NCBI RefSeq assembly: GCF_008041935.1
Contig: NZ_VKAC01000008.1
Coordinates: forward strand, 178,977-242,976
Direction: 5' to 3'
Length of the DNA: 64,000 nt
Source of the DNA: Quadrisphaera setariae
GTDB lineage: Bacteria; Actinomycetota; Actinomycetes; Actinomycetales; Quadrisphaeraceae
The notes beneath the pieces are model-generated. The model was given only the letters and a program-made list of their open reading frames with translations. It was not told where the DNA came from and searched no databases. Position numbers and translations under genes: made by a program. This document shows, piece by piece, positions 32,756-40,909 of the stretch; the stretch's first letter is position 1; every line of letters starts with the position of its first letter.

Positions 32756-33676
32756 TCACTTGAGGCCGCTCGTGGCGACCCCTTCGATGAGCAGCCGCTG
32801 AGAGACGAGGAAGAAGCCGACGATCGGCGCGATCGCCAGGGTCGCCATGGCGAACAGCGGCCCGAAGGCGCTGGTGCCGGTGGCGTCGAGGAAGCCGTTC
32901 AGGCCCAGCGTCACGGTCCACCGCTCGGGGTTGTTGAGGTAGAGCAGCGGCCCGAGGAAGTCGTCCCAGGTGCGGATGAAGGTGAACATCGCCGTGGTGC
33001 CGATGGCCGGCAGCGACAGCGGCACGATGACCCGCCAGAAGATGCCGAAGTGCCCGCACCCGTCGAGGCGGGCGGCGTCGTCCAGCTCACGGGGCAGGGT
33101 CCGGATGAACTGGACCATGAGGAAGACGAAGAAGGCGTCGGTGGCGAGGAACTTGGGCACCACCAGCGGCAGGATCGTGTTGATCCAGGCCAGCTCGTTG
33201 AAGAGCACGTACTGGGGCACGATCGTCACCTGGTAGGGCAGCAGCAGCGTGGCCAGCACGAGGGCGAAGAGCACCCGCCGGAACGGGAACTCCAACCGGG
33301 CGAAGGCGTAGGCCGCCAGCGCGCACGAGACGACGTTCCCGACGATCGCCAGCGCCGAGATCACCAGGCTGTTGACGAAGTACCGGGAGAAGTCCAGCGA
33401 CCCGTAGGACCACCCGTCCCGGTAGTTGTCGAGGGTGAAGTTCCGCGGCAGGAGGCCGAGGGTGCCGAACGCCTCGTTGCCGGGGCGGAAGGACGCGCCC
33501 ACCATCCACAGCAGCGGGTAGAGGACGACGGCGAGCACGCAGATGAGGACGGCGTGCCGGGCGAGCGCGCGGACCACCTTCGAGCGCGACGGACGCCGCT
33601 GGTCGACGACGAGCCTCGCTGCGGGGTGGGCTCCCCGGGGCTGGGACGGCGGCCTGGGAGGTGCGCTGGTGCTCAT
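32756..33676 (-). CDS. carbohydrate ABC transporter permease (MalG type)
   Basis: This 306-residue inner-membrane permease has six helices and the EAA coupling loop ELDDAARLDGCGHFGIFWRV, which docks the ATPase. The cytoplasmic N-terminus of about 40 residues is Pro/Arg-rich. The ATG at 33676 overlaps the stop of the partner permease (ATGA). No ATPase gene lies in the operon, so a shared MsmK/UgpC-type ATPase encoded elsewhere is expected, as is common for this family in actinobacteria. Confidence 0.92.
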   Translation of the reverse strand: MSTSAPPRPPSQPRGAHPAARLVVDQRRPSRSKVVRALARHAVLICVLAVVLYPLLWMVGASFRPGNEAFGTLGLLPRNFTLDNYRDGWSYGSLDFSRYFVNSLVISALAIVGNVVSCALAAYAFARLEFPFRRVLFALVLATLLLPYQVTIVPQYVLFNELAWINTILPLVVPKFLATDAFFVFLMVQFIRTLPRELDDAARLDGCGHFGIFWRVIVPLSLPAIGTTAMFTFIRTWDDFLGPLLYLNNPERWTVTLGLNGFLDATGTSAFGPLFAMATLAIAPIVGFFLVSQRLLIEGVATSGLK

Positions 33677-34632
33677 CGCTCGTCTCCGTAGTGGACCCAG
33701 AAGCGGGAGGTCGCGAACATCACGGCGGTGAAGATCCCGAGCACCACGAGCAGCACCCACGCCATCGCTGAGGCGTAGCCCATGTCGAGCTCGGCGAAAC
33801 CGCGCTGGTAGAGGTAGAGCGTGTAGAAGAGGGTGGAGTCGGCCGGCCCGCCGGTGCCCCCGGAGATGACGTACGCCGGGGTGAACGCCTGGAAGGCGTT
33901 GACCGTGGTGAGCAGCACGTTGAAGAAGATCAGCGGGCTGAGCAGCGGCAGCGTGACGCTGACGAACCGGCGCACCGGCCCGGCTCCGTCCACCTCGGCG
34001 GCCTCGTACAGGTCGCGCGGGACCTGCCGGATGCCCGCCAAGAAGATGATCATCGGAGAGCCGAACGTCCACACGCTGAGCACCACCAGGGTGAGCATCG
34101 CCGTGTCGGGGTCGCCGATCCACGTCCGCCCGTCGATCCCGAACACCGCCAGCAGCGCGTTGAAGACGCCGTCGCCGGCGAACAGCTGCCGCCACAGGAA
34201 GGACACCGCCACGCTCGCGCCGATGAGGGAGGGCAGGTAGAACGCCGCCCGGTACAGCGGCAGGAAGCGCATGCCCTTGGCCAGCACCATCGCCACGGCC
34301 AGGGAGACCACGAGGATGCCCGGCACGGCCAGCAGCACGTAGAGGAGCGTGACCTCGACGGAGCTGGCCAGCCGGGGGTCGGTGAGCATCGCCCGGTAGT
34401 TGGCCAGCCCGCGCCACTGCGGCGGCGAGAGCAGGTTGTACCGGGTGAAGGACAGGTACAGCGAGTAGAGCATCGGGCCGATCGTCAGCCCGAGCAGACC
34501 GACGAACCACGGCAGCAGGAAGGCGTAGGCGGCCAGCGCCTCGCGCCGCTTGCGGCCCGAGGGGCGCACCTGCGGCGGCCTCGCCGTGCGCACCGGGAGC
34601 AGCGGAGACGCCGGCGAGTCGACGGCGCTCAC
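33673..34632 (-). CDS. carbohydrate ABC transporter permease (MalF type)
   Basis: This 319-residue permease has six helices and the EAA loop DLYEAAEVDGAGPVRRFVSV. The segment YAFLLPWFVGLLGLTIGPML is the first helix of MalF/UgpA-like proteins. It pairs with the MalG-type permease encoded next. The GTG at 34632 overlaps the dehydrogenase stop by 4 bases. Substrate, together with the binding lipoprotein, is probably a sugar, polyol or sugar acid. Confidence 0.92.
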   Translation of the reverse strand: MSAVDSPASPLLPVRTARPPQVRPSGRKRREALAAYAFLLPWFVGLLGLTIGPMLYSLYLSFTRYNLLSPPQWRGLANYRAMLTDPRLASSVEVTLLYVLLAVPGILVVSLAVAMVLAKGMRFLPLYRAAFYLPSLIGASVAVSFLWRQLFAGDGVFNALLAVFGIDGRTWIGDPDTAMLTLVVLSVWTFGSPMIIFLAGIRQVPRDLYEAAEVDGAGPVRRFVSVTLPLLSPLIFFNVLLTTVNAFQAFTPAYVISGGTGGPADSTLFYTLYLYQRGFAELDMGYASAMAWVLLVVLGIFTAVMFATSRFWVHYGDER

Positions 34633-35516
34633 GAGCGCGCCCCCTCGGCGTGCGCTTCCACGCGGTCTGCCAGCACCTGGGAGAGCAGGGCCGCGACCGG
34701 CAGGCGCAGGTCGGCCGACCTCCCGGCCTCGACCACCTCGAAGAGGTCCTTGCTCCACGGGCGCTCGCGCCGCGGGGTGCCCGCCTCGTCGTACGCGGCG
34801 GACGTCGCGTCGAAGAAGCCCCAGTTGCTGGCCACCCACGACCCACCCGTGGACGACGAGACCGCGTCGAGCACGGTCGCCTCGTCCACCTGGTACGCCG
34901 CGGCCAGCTCGACCGCCTCGTGGGCGCCGGCCAGAGCCGACAGCATCATCAGCTGGTTGGCCAGCTTGGTGGCGGCACCCGCTCCCGCGGGTCCCACGTG
35001 CAGCACGCGGGACCCGACGGCGTCCAGCAGGGGACGGCCGAGCTCGACGGCGTCGGCGTCGCCACCGACGAACACCGTGAGGTCGCCCCTCGCGGCGCGC
35101 TCGGCTCCCCCGCTCACCGGGGCGTCGAGCAGGGCGACGCCGCGCTCGCGGGCCACCTGCTCCAGGCGGACGGCCGTGGCGGGCAGCACGGTGCTGTGGA
35201 CGACCACGAGCCGGTCAGCGCCGCCCTCGGCGGAGCCGCCGCCCGCGAGCCAGCCCGCGTCGTCGTCGTCGCCCTCGAGCACCGCGGTGACGGCGGCGTC
35301 GTCGGAGACGGCGAGCAGCAGGACGTCGCACCCGGCGAGGTCCGCGGGGCTGCCCGCGGCCCTGGCGCCCTCGTCGACGAGCCGCTGCACGCGGCCGGCG
35401 TCGAGGTCGCTGACGGTGACCGCCCATCCGGCGGCCAGCAGGGCGCGCACCATCGGCGCCCCGATGTTGCCCAGGCCGGCGAAGCCGACCGAGGTCGAGC
35501 CTGGAGCGAGCGGCAC
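34629..35516 (-). CDS. NAD(P)-dependent beta-hydroxyacid dehydrogenase (HIBADH/GarR family)
   Basis: This 295-residue enzyme has the N-terminal VGFAGLGNIGAPMVRALLAAG dinucleotide site, the substrate loop LLDAPVSGGAERAARG, and the catalytic Lys in GAATKLANQLMML. Relatives include tartronate semialdehyde reductase (GarR), which follows sugar-acid aldolases. That agrees with an RraA aldolase gene directly upstream. The start is a GTG, 10 bases after the RraA stop. It may reduce the semialdehyde fragment formed by RraA; inference. Confidence 0.88.
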   Translation of the reverse strand: MPLAPGSTSVGFAGLGNIGAPMVRALLAAGWAVTVSDLDAGRVQRLVDEGARAAGSPADLAGCDVLLLAVSDDAAVTAVLEGDDDDAGWLAGGGSAEGGADRLVVVHSTVLPATAVRLEQVARERGVALLDAPVSGGAERAARGDLTVFVGGDADAVELGRPLLDAVGSRVLHVGPAGAGAATKLANQLMMLSALAGAHEAVELAAAYQVDEATVLDAVSSSTGGSWVASNWGFFDATSAAYDEAGTPRRERPWSKDLFEVVEAGRSADLRLPVAALLSQVLADRVEAHAEGARS

Positions 35517-35526
35517 GGGGTCCGCC

Positions 35527-36294
35527 TCAGAGGCTCTCGTAGTAGGCGATGACCGCGTCGGCGTCGACGGTGGAGTCGGGCTTCTTGCCCTGCGCGTCGT
35601 AGTGGCGGCGGCGGGCGTGCATGTCGGCCAGGAGGATCGCTCGGGCGTGCACCGCCACCTCCTGCGCCACGGCCGCGGGGACGACGACGGCGCCGTCCTC
35701 GTCGCAGCCGACCACGTCGCCCGGGTCCACCCGCACCCCGCCGCAGGCGATGGTGCCCTGCACCTCGACCACCTCGATGCGGCCCGGGATGATCGTGCGG
35801 CCGCGCTTGCGGGCCACCACGGGCGTGCGCTGCAGCTCGATCTCGGCGGTGTCGCGGCAGTACCCGTCGGTGATGATGCCGGCAGCGCCGCCGCCGACCG
35901 CCCCCATGGCGTTCTCCGAGCCCCAGAAGCCGACCTCGGGGCCACCGCCGGACTCCATGACGATGACGTGGTTCGGCGGGAGGTCGTCGGGCAGGCGGGT
36001 GGCGGGGTAGCGCTCGAACCAGATCCGGTGGGCCTCGACGATGTCCTGGGTGCCCTCGAGCCTCCACATCGGCTTGTTGGAGGGGACGGCGCGGATCGTC
36101 ACGGCCGGGCCCCAGAAGCGCATGCCGCTCCACAGGGGACGCAGCTCGGGCGACATGAGCGTGAGGTTGAAGTAGCCGATCCCGTCGAGGGCGTCGACGA
36201 CGTCGACGACGCGCAGGTGCTTGTAGAGGGCTGCCAGGTCGGGGCCGCCGGTGCTGCCGGTCGTCTGCTGGGGGGTGGCGGTGGTCGTGGACAT
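35527..36294 (-). CDS. RraA family protein of locus B
   Basis: This 255-residue protein is the first gene of the leftward locus B operon. It shows the RraA/HMG-aldolase fold markers LRVVDVVDALDGIGYF, AAGIITDGYCRDTAEIELQ (Arg-Asp pair of the aldolases kept) and VVARKRGRTIIPGRIEVVEV, then DPGDVVGCDEDGAVVVP. It is more distant from the two locus A copies than they are from each other. It is likely a metal-dependent aldolase or decarboxylase on a sugar-acid derivative. The ATG at 36294 faces the GntR promoter. Confidence 0.85.
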   Translation of the reverse strand: MSTTTATPQQTTGSTGGPDLAALYKHLRVVDVVDALDGIGYFNLTLMSPELRPLWSGMRFWGPAVTIRAVPSNKPMWRLEGTQDIVEAHRIWFERYPATRLPDDLPPNHVIVMESGGGPEVGFWGSENAMGAVGGGAAGIITDGYCRDTAEIELQRTPVVARKRGRTIIPGRIEVVEVQGTIACGGVRVDPGDVVGCDEDGAVVVPAAVAQEVAVHARAILLADMHARRRHYDAQGKKPDSTVDADAVIAYYESL

Positions 36295-36403
36295 GCGGGC
36301 TCCTCGTCTCTGAGGGCGGGTGCGCTCCACGGGTCTCGACAGCGCGCTGAGCCTGCGGTGGGCGCAGCAGTCCGTCCTGGCGCGCCGGTGGGCTCGGTGG
36401 ATA

Positions 36404-36413
36404 TTGTCTACAA
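36404..36413. promoter_or_regulatory. putative GntR/FadR-type operator at divergent promoter
   Basis: TTGTCTACAA has inverted arms TTGT/ACAA around a 2-base centre, a form common for FadR-subfamily GntR operators. It sits in the 213-base gap between the leftward operon (start 36294) and the GntR gene (start 36508). A related site lies at 32729-32738. Confidence 0.6.
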
Positions 36414-36507
36414 CAGACACGACACGAAGACAAGACTGTTGGTGCGGTGCCCCTCGGGGCTAGACCTGTGGCACCGCCCCCAGCACCCCCGTCCCCAGGA
36501 GATCCCC

Positions 36508-37203
36508 GTGAGCCGCGCCACCACCGACCCGCCGGCACCGCCGACCGCCCTCATCCAGGCGCCGAGCCTGGTGCAGCTGGCCGTCGAGCAGCTGCGGCGG
36601 ATGATCCTGTCCGGCGCCCTCGCGGAGGGCGAGCGGCTCACCGAGGAGCGGCTCACCGAGGAGCTGGGCATCAGCCGCCCGCCGCTGCGCGAGGCCATGC
36701 GCACGCTGCAGCAGGAGGGGCTCATCGAGGTGCGCCCGCGCCGCGGCGCCGTGGTGACCACCCTGACCGAGCAGGACGTCATGGAGATCCTCACGCTGCG
36801 CAGCGCGCTGGAGCGCCTCGCCGTGGAGCTGGGCGTCCCGGTCACCGACCCCGCGCGGCTGGAGCGCTGCCGAGCAGCGCTCGCCCGGATGGAGCGGGAG
36901 GCCGAGGCAGCCGACCGGGGGGCCCTGGTCAGCGCCGCCTACGACTTCCACTCCGCCCTCGTCGCGCTGGCCGGGCACGGGCGGCTCGACGCCGCCTACG
37001 CCTCGGTGCAGCGCCAGCAGCGCCTGTGCATGGCTCGCAACCTCTACACCCGCGAGAACGAGTACGAGGACCTCGTCACCCACGTCAAGCGCCACCGCCG
37101 CCTGCTGGAGGTGGTCGAGACCGGCGACCCGCAGGCCGTGCTCGCGGAGCTGGCCGTGCACGGGGAGCGCTCGTTCCTGGCTCCCCCGGACGCGCGCCCG
37201 TGA
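36508..37203 (+). CDS. GntR family transcriptional regulator, FCD subfamily
   Basis: This 231-residue regulator has a winged helix of about residues 20-85 (GERLTEERLTEELGISRPPL, REAMRTLQQEGLIEV) and a helical FCD effector domain. It likely represses locus B until a pathway intermediate binds. The start is GTG 36508 with AGGAG at 36497-36501. The stop overlaps the next gene start (GTGA), so regulator and dehydrogenase are coupled. It belongs to the same family as the locus A regulator, but the candidate operators differ in sequence. Confidence 0.9.
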   Translation: MSRATTDPPAPPTALIQAPSLVQLAVEQLRRMILSGALAEGERLTEERLTEELGISRPPLREAMRTLQQEGLIEVRPRRGAVVTTLTEQDVMEILTLRSALERLAVELGVPVTDPARLERCRAALARMEREAEAADRGALVSAAYDFHSALVALAGHGRLDAAYASVQRQQRLCMARNLYTRENEYEDLVTHVKRHRRLLEVVETGDPQAVLAELAVHGERSFLAPPDARP

Positions 37204-38189
37204 GCCCCGCCGCGCCGGTGGCCGGCGAGCGCACGGTGCTGGTCACCGACTGCGACATGGGCCCGGCAGACCTGGAGCGCGCGGTGCTCGAGGGGGCTGG
37301 CTGGCACCTGGTGGAGGCGGCCTGCCGCACCGAGGACGACGTCGTGGCGGCCGCCCGCGCCAGCGGTGCTGAAGCGCTGCTCGTGCAGTACGCGCCCGTC
37401 ACCCGTCGCGTGCTGGAGGAGTGCCCGGACGTCCGCGTGGTGGTCCGCTACGGGGTCGGGCTCGACGTCGTCGACCTCGAGGCCGCCGCCGAGCTGGGCG
37501 TCACGGCCCTCAACGTGCCCGACTACGGCTCCCGCGAGGTGGCCGACCACGCCACCGCGCTGCTGCTGTCGCTGCTGCGCGGCGTCCCCGCCTGGTCGGC
37601 GGCGGCGGCCTCGGGCAGCTGGCCGGCGCGCGGCGACCTGCCCGACCCGCGGGAGCTGGCGGACTGCACCGTCGGCCTGCTGGGCTTCGGTGCGATCGCC
37701 CAGCAGGTCGCCCGGAGGCTGCGCGCCTTCGACGTCGTCGTGGTGGCCAGCGACCCGTTCGTGGGGGCGGAGGTCGCGGCGACGGCGGGGGTGGAGCTGG
37801 TCGAGCCTGCGCAGCTGTGGGCGCGCAGCACCGCGGTGAGCGTCCACGTGCCCCTGACGCCGACCACCCGCGGGCTCGTGGGGGCGGAGCAGCTGGACGC
37901 CATGCCGCGCGGCGGCTTCCTCGTGAACACCGCCCGCGGCGGCCTCGTGGACCGCGCGGCCCTGGAGGCCGCGCTCGCCTCGGGCCAGCTGGCCGGTGCG
38001 GGGCTGGACGTGTGGTGGACCGAGCCGGCCGACCCCGGCGACCCGCTGCTGCGCGACCCCCGCGTGCTGGTGACCCCCCACGTCGCGTGGATGTCGACGG
38101 GGTCGGTGGGACGGCTGCGCACGCGCGCCGCCGAGAGGGCGCTGGAGGCACTCGGCGCCCGGCAGAGCAGACCGACGACGAGGAGCTGA
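37200..38189 (+). CDS. D-2-hydroxyacid dehydrogenase (C-terminal-binding-protein-like)
   Basis: This 329-residue NAD-dependent 2-hydroxyacid dehydrogenase has the dinucleotide motif VGLLGFGAIAQQVARRL, the catalytic Arg in VNTARGGLVD, Glu in DVWWTEPAD and His in VTPHVAWMS. It interconverts a 2-keto acid and D-2-hydroxy acid. The spacing of these residues matches CtBP/phosphoglycerate-dehydrogenase-like enzymes. It is coupled to the GntR gene upstream and lies 3 bases from the FAH-family gene downstream, so it belongs to locus B. Confidence 0.9.
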   Translation: MSPAAPVAGERTVLVTDCDMGPADLERAVLEGAGWHLVEAACRTEDDVVAAARASGAEALLVQYAPVTRRVLEECPDVRVVVRYGVGLDVVDLEAAAELGVTALNVPDYGSREVADHATALLLSLLRGVPAWSAAAASGSWPARGDLPDPRELADCTVGLLGFGAIAQQVARRLRAFDVVVVASDPFVGAEVAATAGVELVEPAQLWARSTAVSVHVPLTPTTRGLVGAEQLDAMPRGGFLVNTARGGLVDRAALEAALASGQLAGAGLDVWWTEPADPGDPLLRDPRVLVTPHVAWMSTGSVGRLRTRAAERALEALGARQSRPTTRS

Positions 38190-38192
38190 GCG

Positions 38193-39143
38193 ATGGCGCT
38201 GCTGGTGAGGACGAGCGACGGACGGACCGACGGACGGGCGGGGGGCGAGCGGTGGCAGCTGAGGGACGGCGGGTCGGCCGTGGAGGCGCCGCCGCTGCAC
38301 GAGCTGCTCAGGGTGCCGCTGGACGAGGCCCGCGCGGTGCTGGCCCGGGCGCAGCGCGCCGGCGCGGCGGCTGACGCCGACGCCCCGCTGCTGGCCCCCG
38401 TCGACACCCAGGAGGTGTGGGCGGCCGGCGTCACCTACCTGCGCTCCCGCGACGGGCGCGCCGAGGAGTCCGACCACGCCGACGTCTACGACCTCGTCTA
38501 CGCCGCCGACCGCCCCGAGGTGTTCTTCAAGGCCACCGCGGCGCGGGTGGTCGGGCCGGGCGGTGCGGTGGGCGTGCGCGTCGACTCCGGCTGGGACGTG
38601 CCCGAGCCCGAGGTGGGCCTGGTGCTCAACAGCCGCGGCGAGCTGTTCGGCTACGTCCCCGGCGACGACGTCTCCAGCCGGACCATCGAGGGCGAGAACC
38701 CGCTGTACCTGCCGCAGGCGAAGGTCTACTCGCGCTCGTGCTCGCTCGGCCCTGGCGTGGTGCCCGTGTGGGACGCTCCGCAGGGGCCGCTCGCCGTGGC
38801 CGTGACCATCGAGCGCGGCGGCGCCACCGTGTACGAGGACGCGACGACGACGGCCTCGATGGCCCGCTCCTTCACCGAGCTGGCGGCGTGGCTCTTCGCC
38901 GGCCTCGACTTCCCCGACGGCGTCGTCCTGCTCACCGGCACCGGGCTCGTCCCGCCGCCGGAGGTGACGCTGCTGGAGGGCGACGTCGTCACGGTCAGGG
39001 TCGACGGGGTCGGCGAGCTCACCAACCCCGTCGTCCGGGTGGGCCGTCAGCCGGCGGCGCTGCGCACCGCGGCGGAGACCTCGCAGCTGGCGACGTCCTG
39101 GTCGCCGTCGACGAAGCCGGCGGCCTGGCCCTCGGCGCTCTGA
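38193..39143 (+). CDS. fumarylacetoacetate hydrolase family protein
   Basis: This 316-residue FAH-fold hydrolase/decarboxylase has metal ligands in [11 protein letters not shown] and [20 protein letters not shown], plus [19 protein letters not shown]. Members cleave or hydrate 2-keto acids with a 3-deoxy or diketo carbon skeleton, often the last steps of sugar-acid or aromatic degradation. The final about 30 residues look unlike the family and run antisense into the convergent DUF4190 gene (97-base overlap), so the extension may be the result of stop-codon loss. It closes the rightward locus B transcript. Confidence 0.87.
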   Translation: MALLVRTSDGRTDGRAGGERWQLRDGGSAVEAPPLHELLRVPLDEARAVLARAQRAGAAADADAPLLAPVDTQEVWAAGVTYLRSRDGRAEESDHADVYDLVYAADRPEVFFKATAARVVGPGGAVGVRVDSGWDVPEPEVGLVLNSRGELFGYVPGDDVSSRTIEGENPLYLPQAKVYSRSCSLGPGVVPVWDAPQGPLAVAVTIERGGATVYEDATTTASMARSFTELAAWLFAGLDFPDGVVLLTGTGLVPPPEVTLLEGDVVTVRVDGVGELTNPVVRVGRQPAALRTAAETSQLATSWSPSTKPAAWPSAL

Positions 39144-39853
39144 CCGGCGGAGACCGGTCCGACCGCGGCGTAGAGGTCGCCGACCTCCTCGCCCGAGGCG
39201 TTCAGCGCCACGAGCGTCACGACGTAGGACGCGTCCGCGTCGGTGCTGTTGGTGACGCTCACCGAGCCCGTGGCGACCCCGCCGACCGTGGAGGAGCAGC
39301 TGTCGACCACCACGTCGGCGCTGGCGTCCTCCCCGCCGAGGACGCCGCCGAGGTCGGTCGGGAGACCGCTGGGCAGCTCGCTCGGCAGGCCGCTGGGGAA
39401 GGCGGTGGACAGGCCGGAGACGGTCTCCACGGACCTCTGCACGAAGACGACCGCCGCGACGATCGCCAGCACCCAGAGCACGGTCCCGAGGGCGCCGACG
39501 ACGACGCCGGCGATCGCCAGGCCCCGCCCGGCCTTCCGACCGCCGCGGGTGTCAGCGATGCCGAACGCGGAGACGACCACGCCGATCGGGCTGAGCAGGA
39601 ACGCCAGCACGAGCCCGATGACCGCGACCACGGAGGTCGGCCTCACCGGGGCGCCCTGGTAGCCCTGCTGGTACGGCTGGGAGTACCCCTGCTGGTACGG
39701 CTGCTGGGGGCCCTGCTGGTACGGCTGCTGCTGGCCGGCGTAGGGGGCCTGCTGCCGCGGCGCGTACTCCTCGTAGCCGGGCGGCGGCACGTACGCCGGC
39801 TGCTGCTCCGGGTTCTGGGGCTGCTCGGGGTAGCGGGACGTCGGGTCCGACAC
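39047..39853 (-). CDS. DUF4190 domain-containing membrane protein
   Basis: The GTG at 39853 ([12 protein letters not shown]) gives 268 residues. A Gln/Tyr/Pro-rich cytoplasmic N-terminus with YQQG repeats covers residues 1-75. Two helices of the DUF4190 type ([40 protein letters not shown]) follow, and then an exported domain with a FxLYD-like beta fold ([20 protein letters not shown]). Such proteins are common actinobacterial membrane proteins without known enzymatic role. Its 3' end overlaps the FAH-family gene by 97 bases. Confidence 0.8.
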   Translation of the reverse strand: MSDPTSRYPEQPQNPEQQPAYVPPPGYEEYAPRQQAPYAGQQQPYQQGPQQPYQQGYSQPYQQGYQGAPVRPTSVVAVIGLVLAFLLSPIGVVVSAFGIADTRGGRKAGRGLAIAGVVVGALGTVLWVLAIVAAVVFVQRSVETVSGLSTAFPSGLPSELPSGLPTDLGGVLGGEDASADVVVDSCSSTVGGVATGSVSVTNSTDADASYVVTLVALNASGEEVGDLYAAVGPVSAGQSAEGQAAGFVDGDQDVASCEVSAAVRSAAG

Positions 39854-39946
39854 GGGGGCCTCCGGGCGGTGGGAAGGGCTCGACCGTACCGGCCGGGCAC
39901 CGCCCGGGGGTGCCGGCCGGTGAGTGCGCAGGGGCAGGATCGGGCC

Positions 39947-40837
39947 GTGGCCGACTCCCCCGCCGTCCCCCCGTTCGTCGACGCCGCCTGGCTCGACACC
40001 GCACTCGCGCACGGGCGCACCGCTCTCGCGGACGTCCGCTGGTACCCCGACGGCAGGGACCCCGCGGAGGCGTTCGCCGCCGGTCACCTGCCCGGCGCCG
40101 TCCGGGTGGACGTCGACGACGTGCTCGCGGGGCCGCCGTCCGACGCCGCGGGCCGCCATCCCCTGCCCGCCCCGGACGCCTTCCTGCGCGCCCTCGCCGA
40201 CCTGGGCCTGCCCGTGGACGAGGGGGTGGTGGTGGCCTACGACGACGCCGGCGGCGTCATCGCCGCCCGCCTCGTGTGGATGCTGCGGGCCCTGGGCCGC
40301 CCGGCGGCGCTGCTGGACGGCGGACTGCTGGCCTGGAGGGCGGCCGGCCGGCCGCTCGAGACCGGTGCCGGTGAGCAGCGCGCTCCGCTCCCGCGGACCG
40401 GAGCAGCACCGACGGATCTGCCGACGACCTGGCCCGCTGTCCTGCTCGCCGACGTCGACGACGCCGCCCGCGCCGCAGCGGACCCGGGCTCGGTGCTGCT
40501 CGACGCCCGCCCGGCCGAGCGCTTCGCCGGGGCCCCCGACGCGCTCGACCCGCGCGCCGGCCACGTGCCCGGCGCGGTGGGGCTGCCGGTCCGCGACGAC
40601 GTCGACGCGCTCGGCCGCCTCCTGCCCGAAGAGGTGCTGCGCGACCGGCTCGCCGCCGCGGGGGTGCGCGCCGAGGCCGTCGCCGCGGGCGCCGTCGTCT
40701 CCTCCTGCGGGTCCGGCGTGACGGCCTGCCACCGACTCCTCGTGATCGAGCACCTGGGCCTGGGACGCGCCCGCCTGTGGCCCGGCTCGTGGTCGCAGTG
40801 GTCCCGCGACCCCGCACGACCGGCAGCGACCGGGTGA
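39947..40837 (+). CDS. sulfurtransferase, tandem rhodanese (SseA-like)
   Basis: This 296-residue protein has two rhodanese domains. The first (about 10-140) has Asp-Asp at the active-loop position (VVAYDDAGGVIAAR) and is structural. The second (about 160-290) carries the active loop SSCGSGVTACH with the persulfide-forming Cys. It matches thiosulfate or 3-mercaptopyruvate sulfurtransferases. The start is a GTG at 39947. It stands alone, divergent from the DUF4190 gene. Confidence 0.9.
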   Translation: MADSPAVPPFVDAAWLDTALAHGRTALADVRWYPDGRDPAEAFAAGHLPGAVRVDVDDVLAGPPSDAAGRHPLPAPDAFLRALADLGLPVDEGVVVAYDDAGGVIAARLVWMLRALGRPAALLDGGLLAWRAAGRPLETGAGEQRAPLPRTGAAPTDLPTTWPAVLLADVDDAARAAADPGSVLLDARPAERFAGAPDALDPRAGHVPGAVGLPVRDDVDALGRLLPEEVLRDRLAAAGVRAEAVAAGAVVSSCGSGVTACHRLLVIEHLGLGRARLWPGSWSQWSRDPARPAATG

Positions 40838-40909
40838 CGGCAGCGGTCGCCGCGGGTGTCGTGACCCAGCACCCCTCAAGAGCGCGGCCCCGGTGCCCGA
40901 TCTGAGGTC

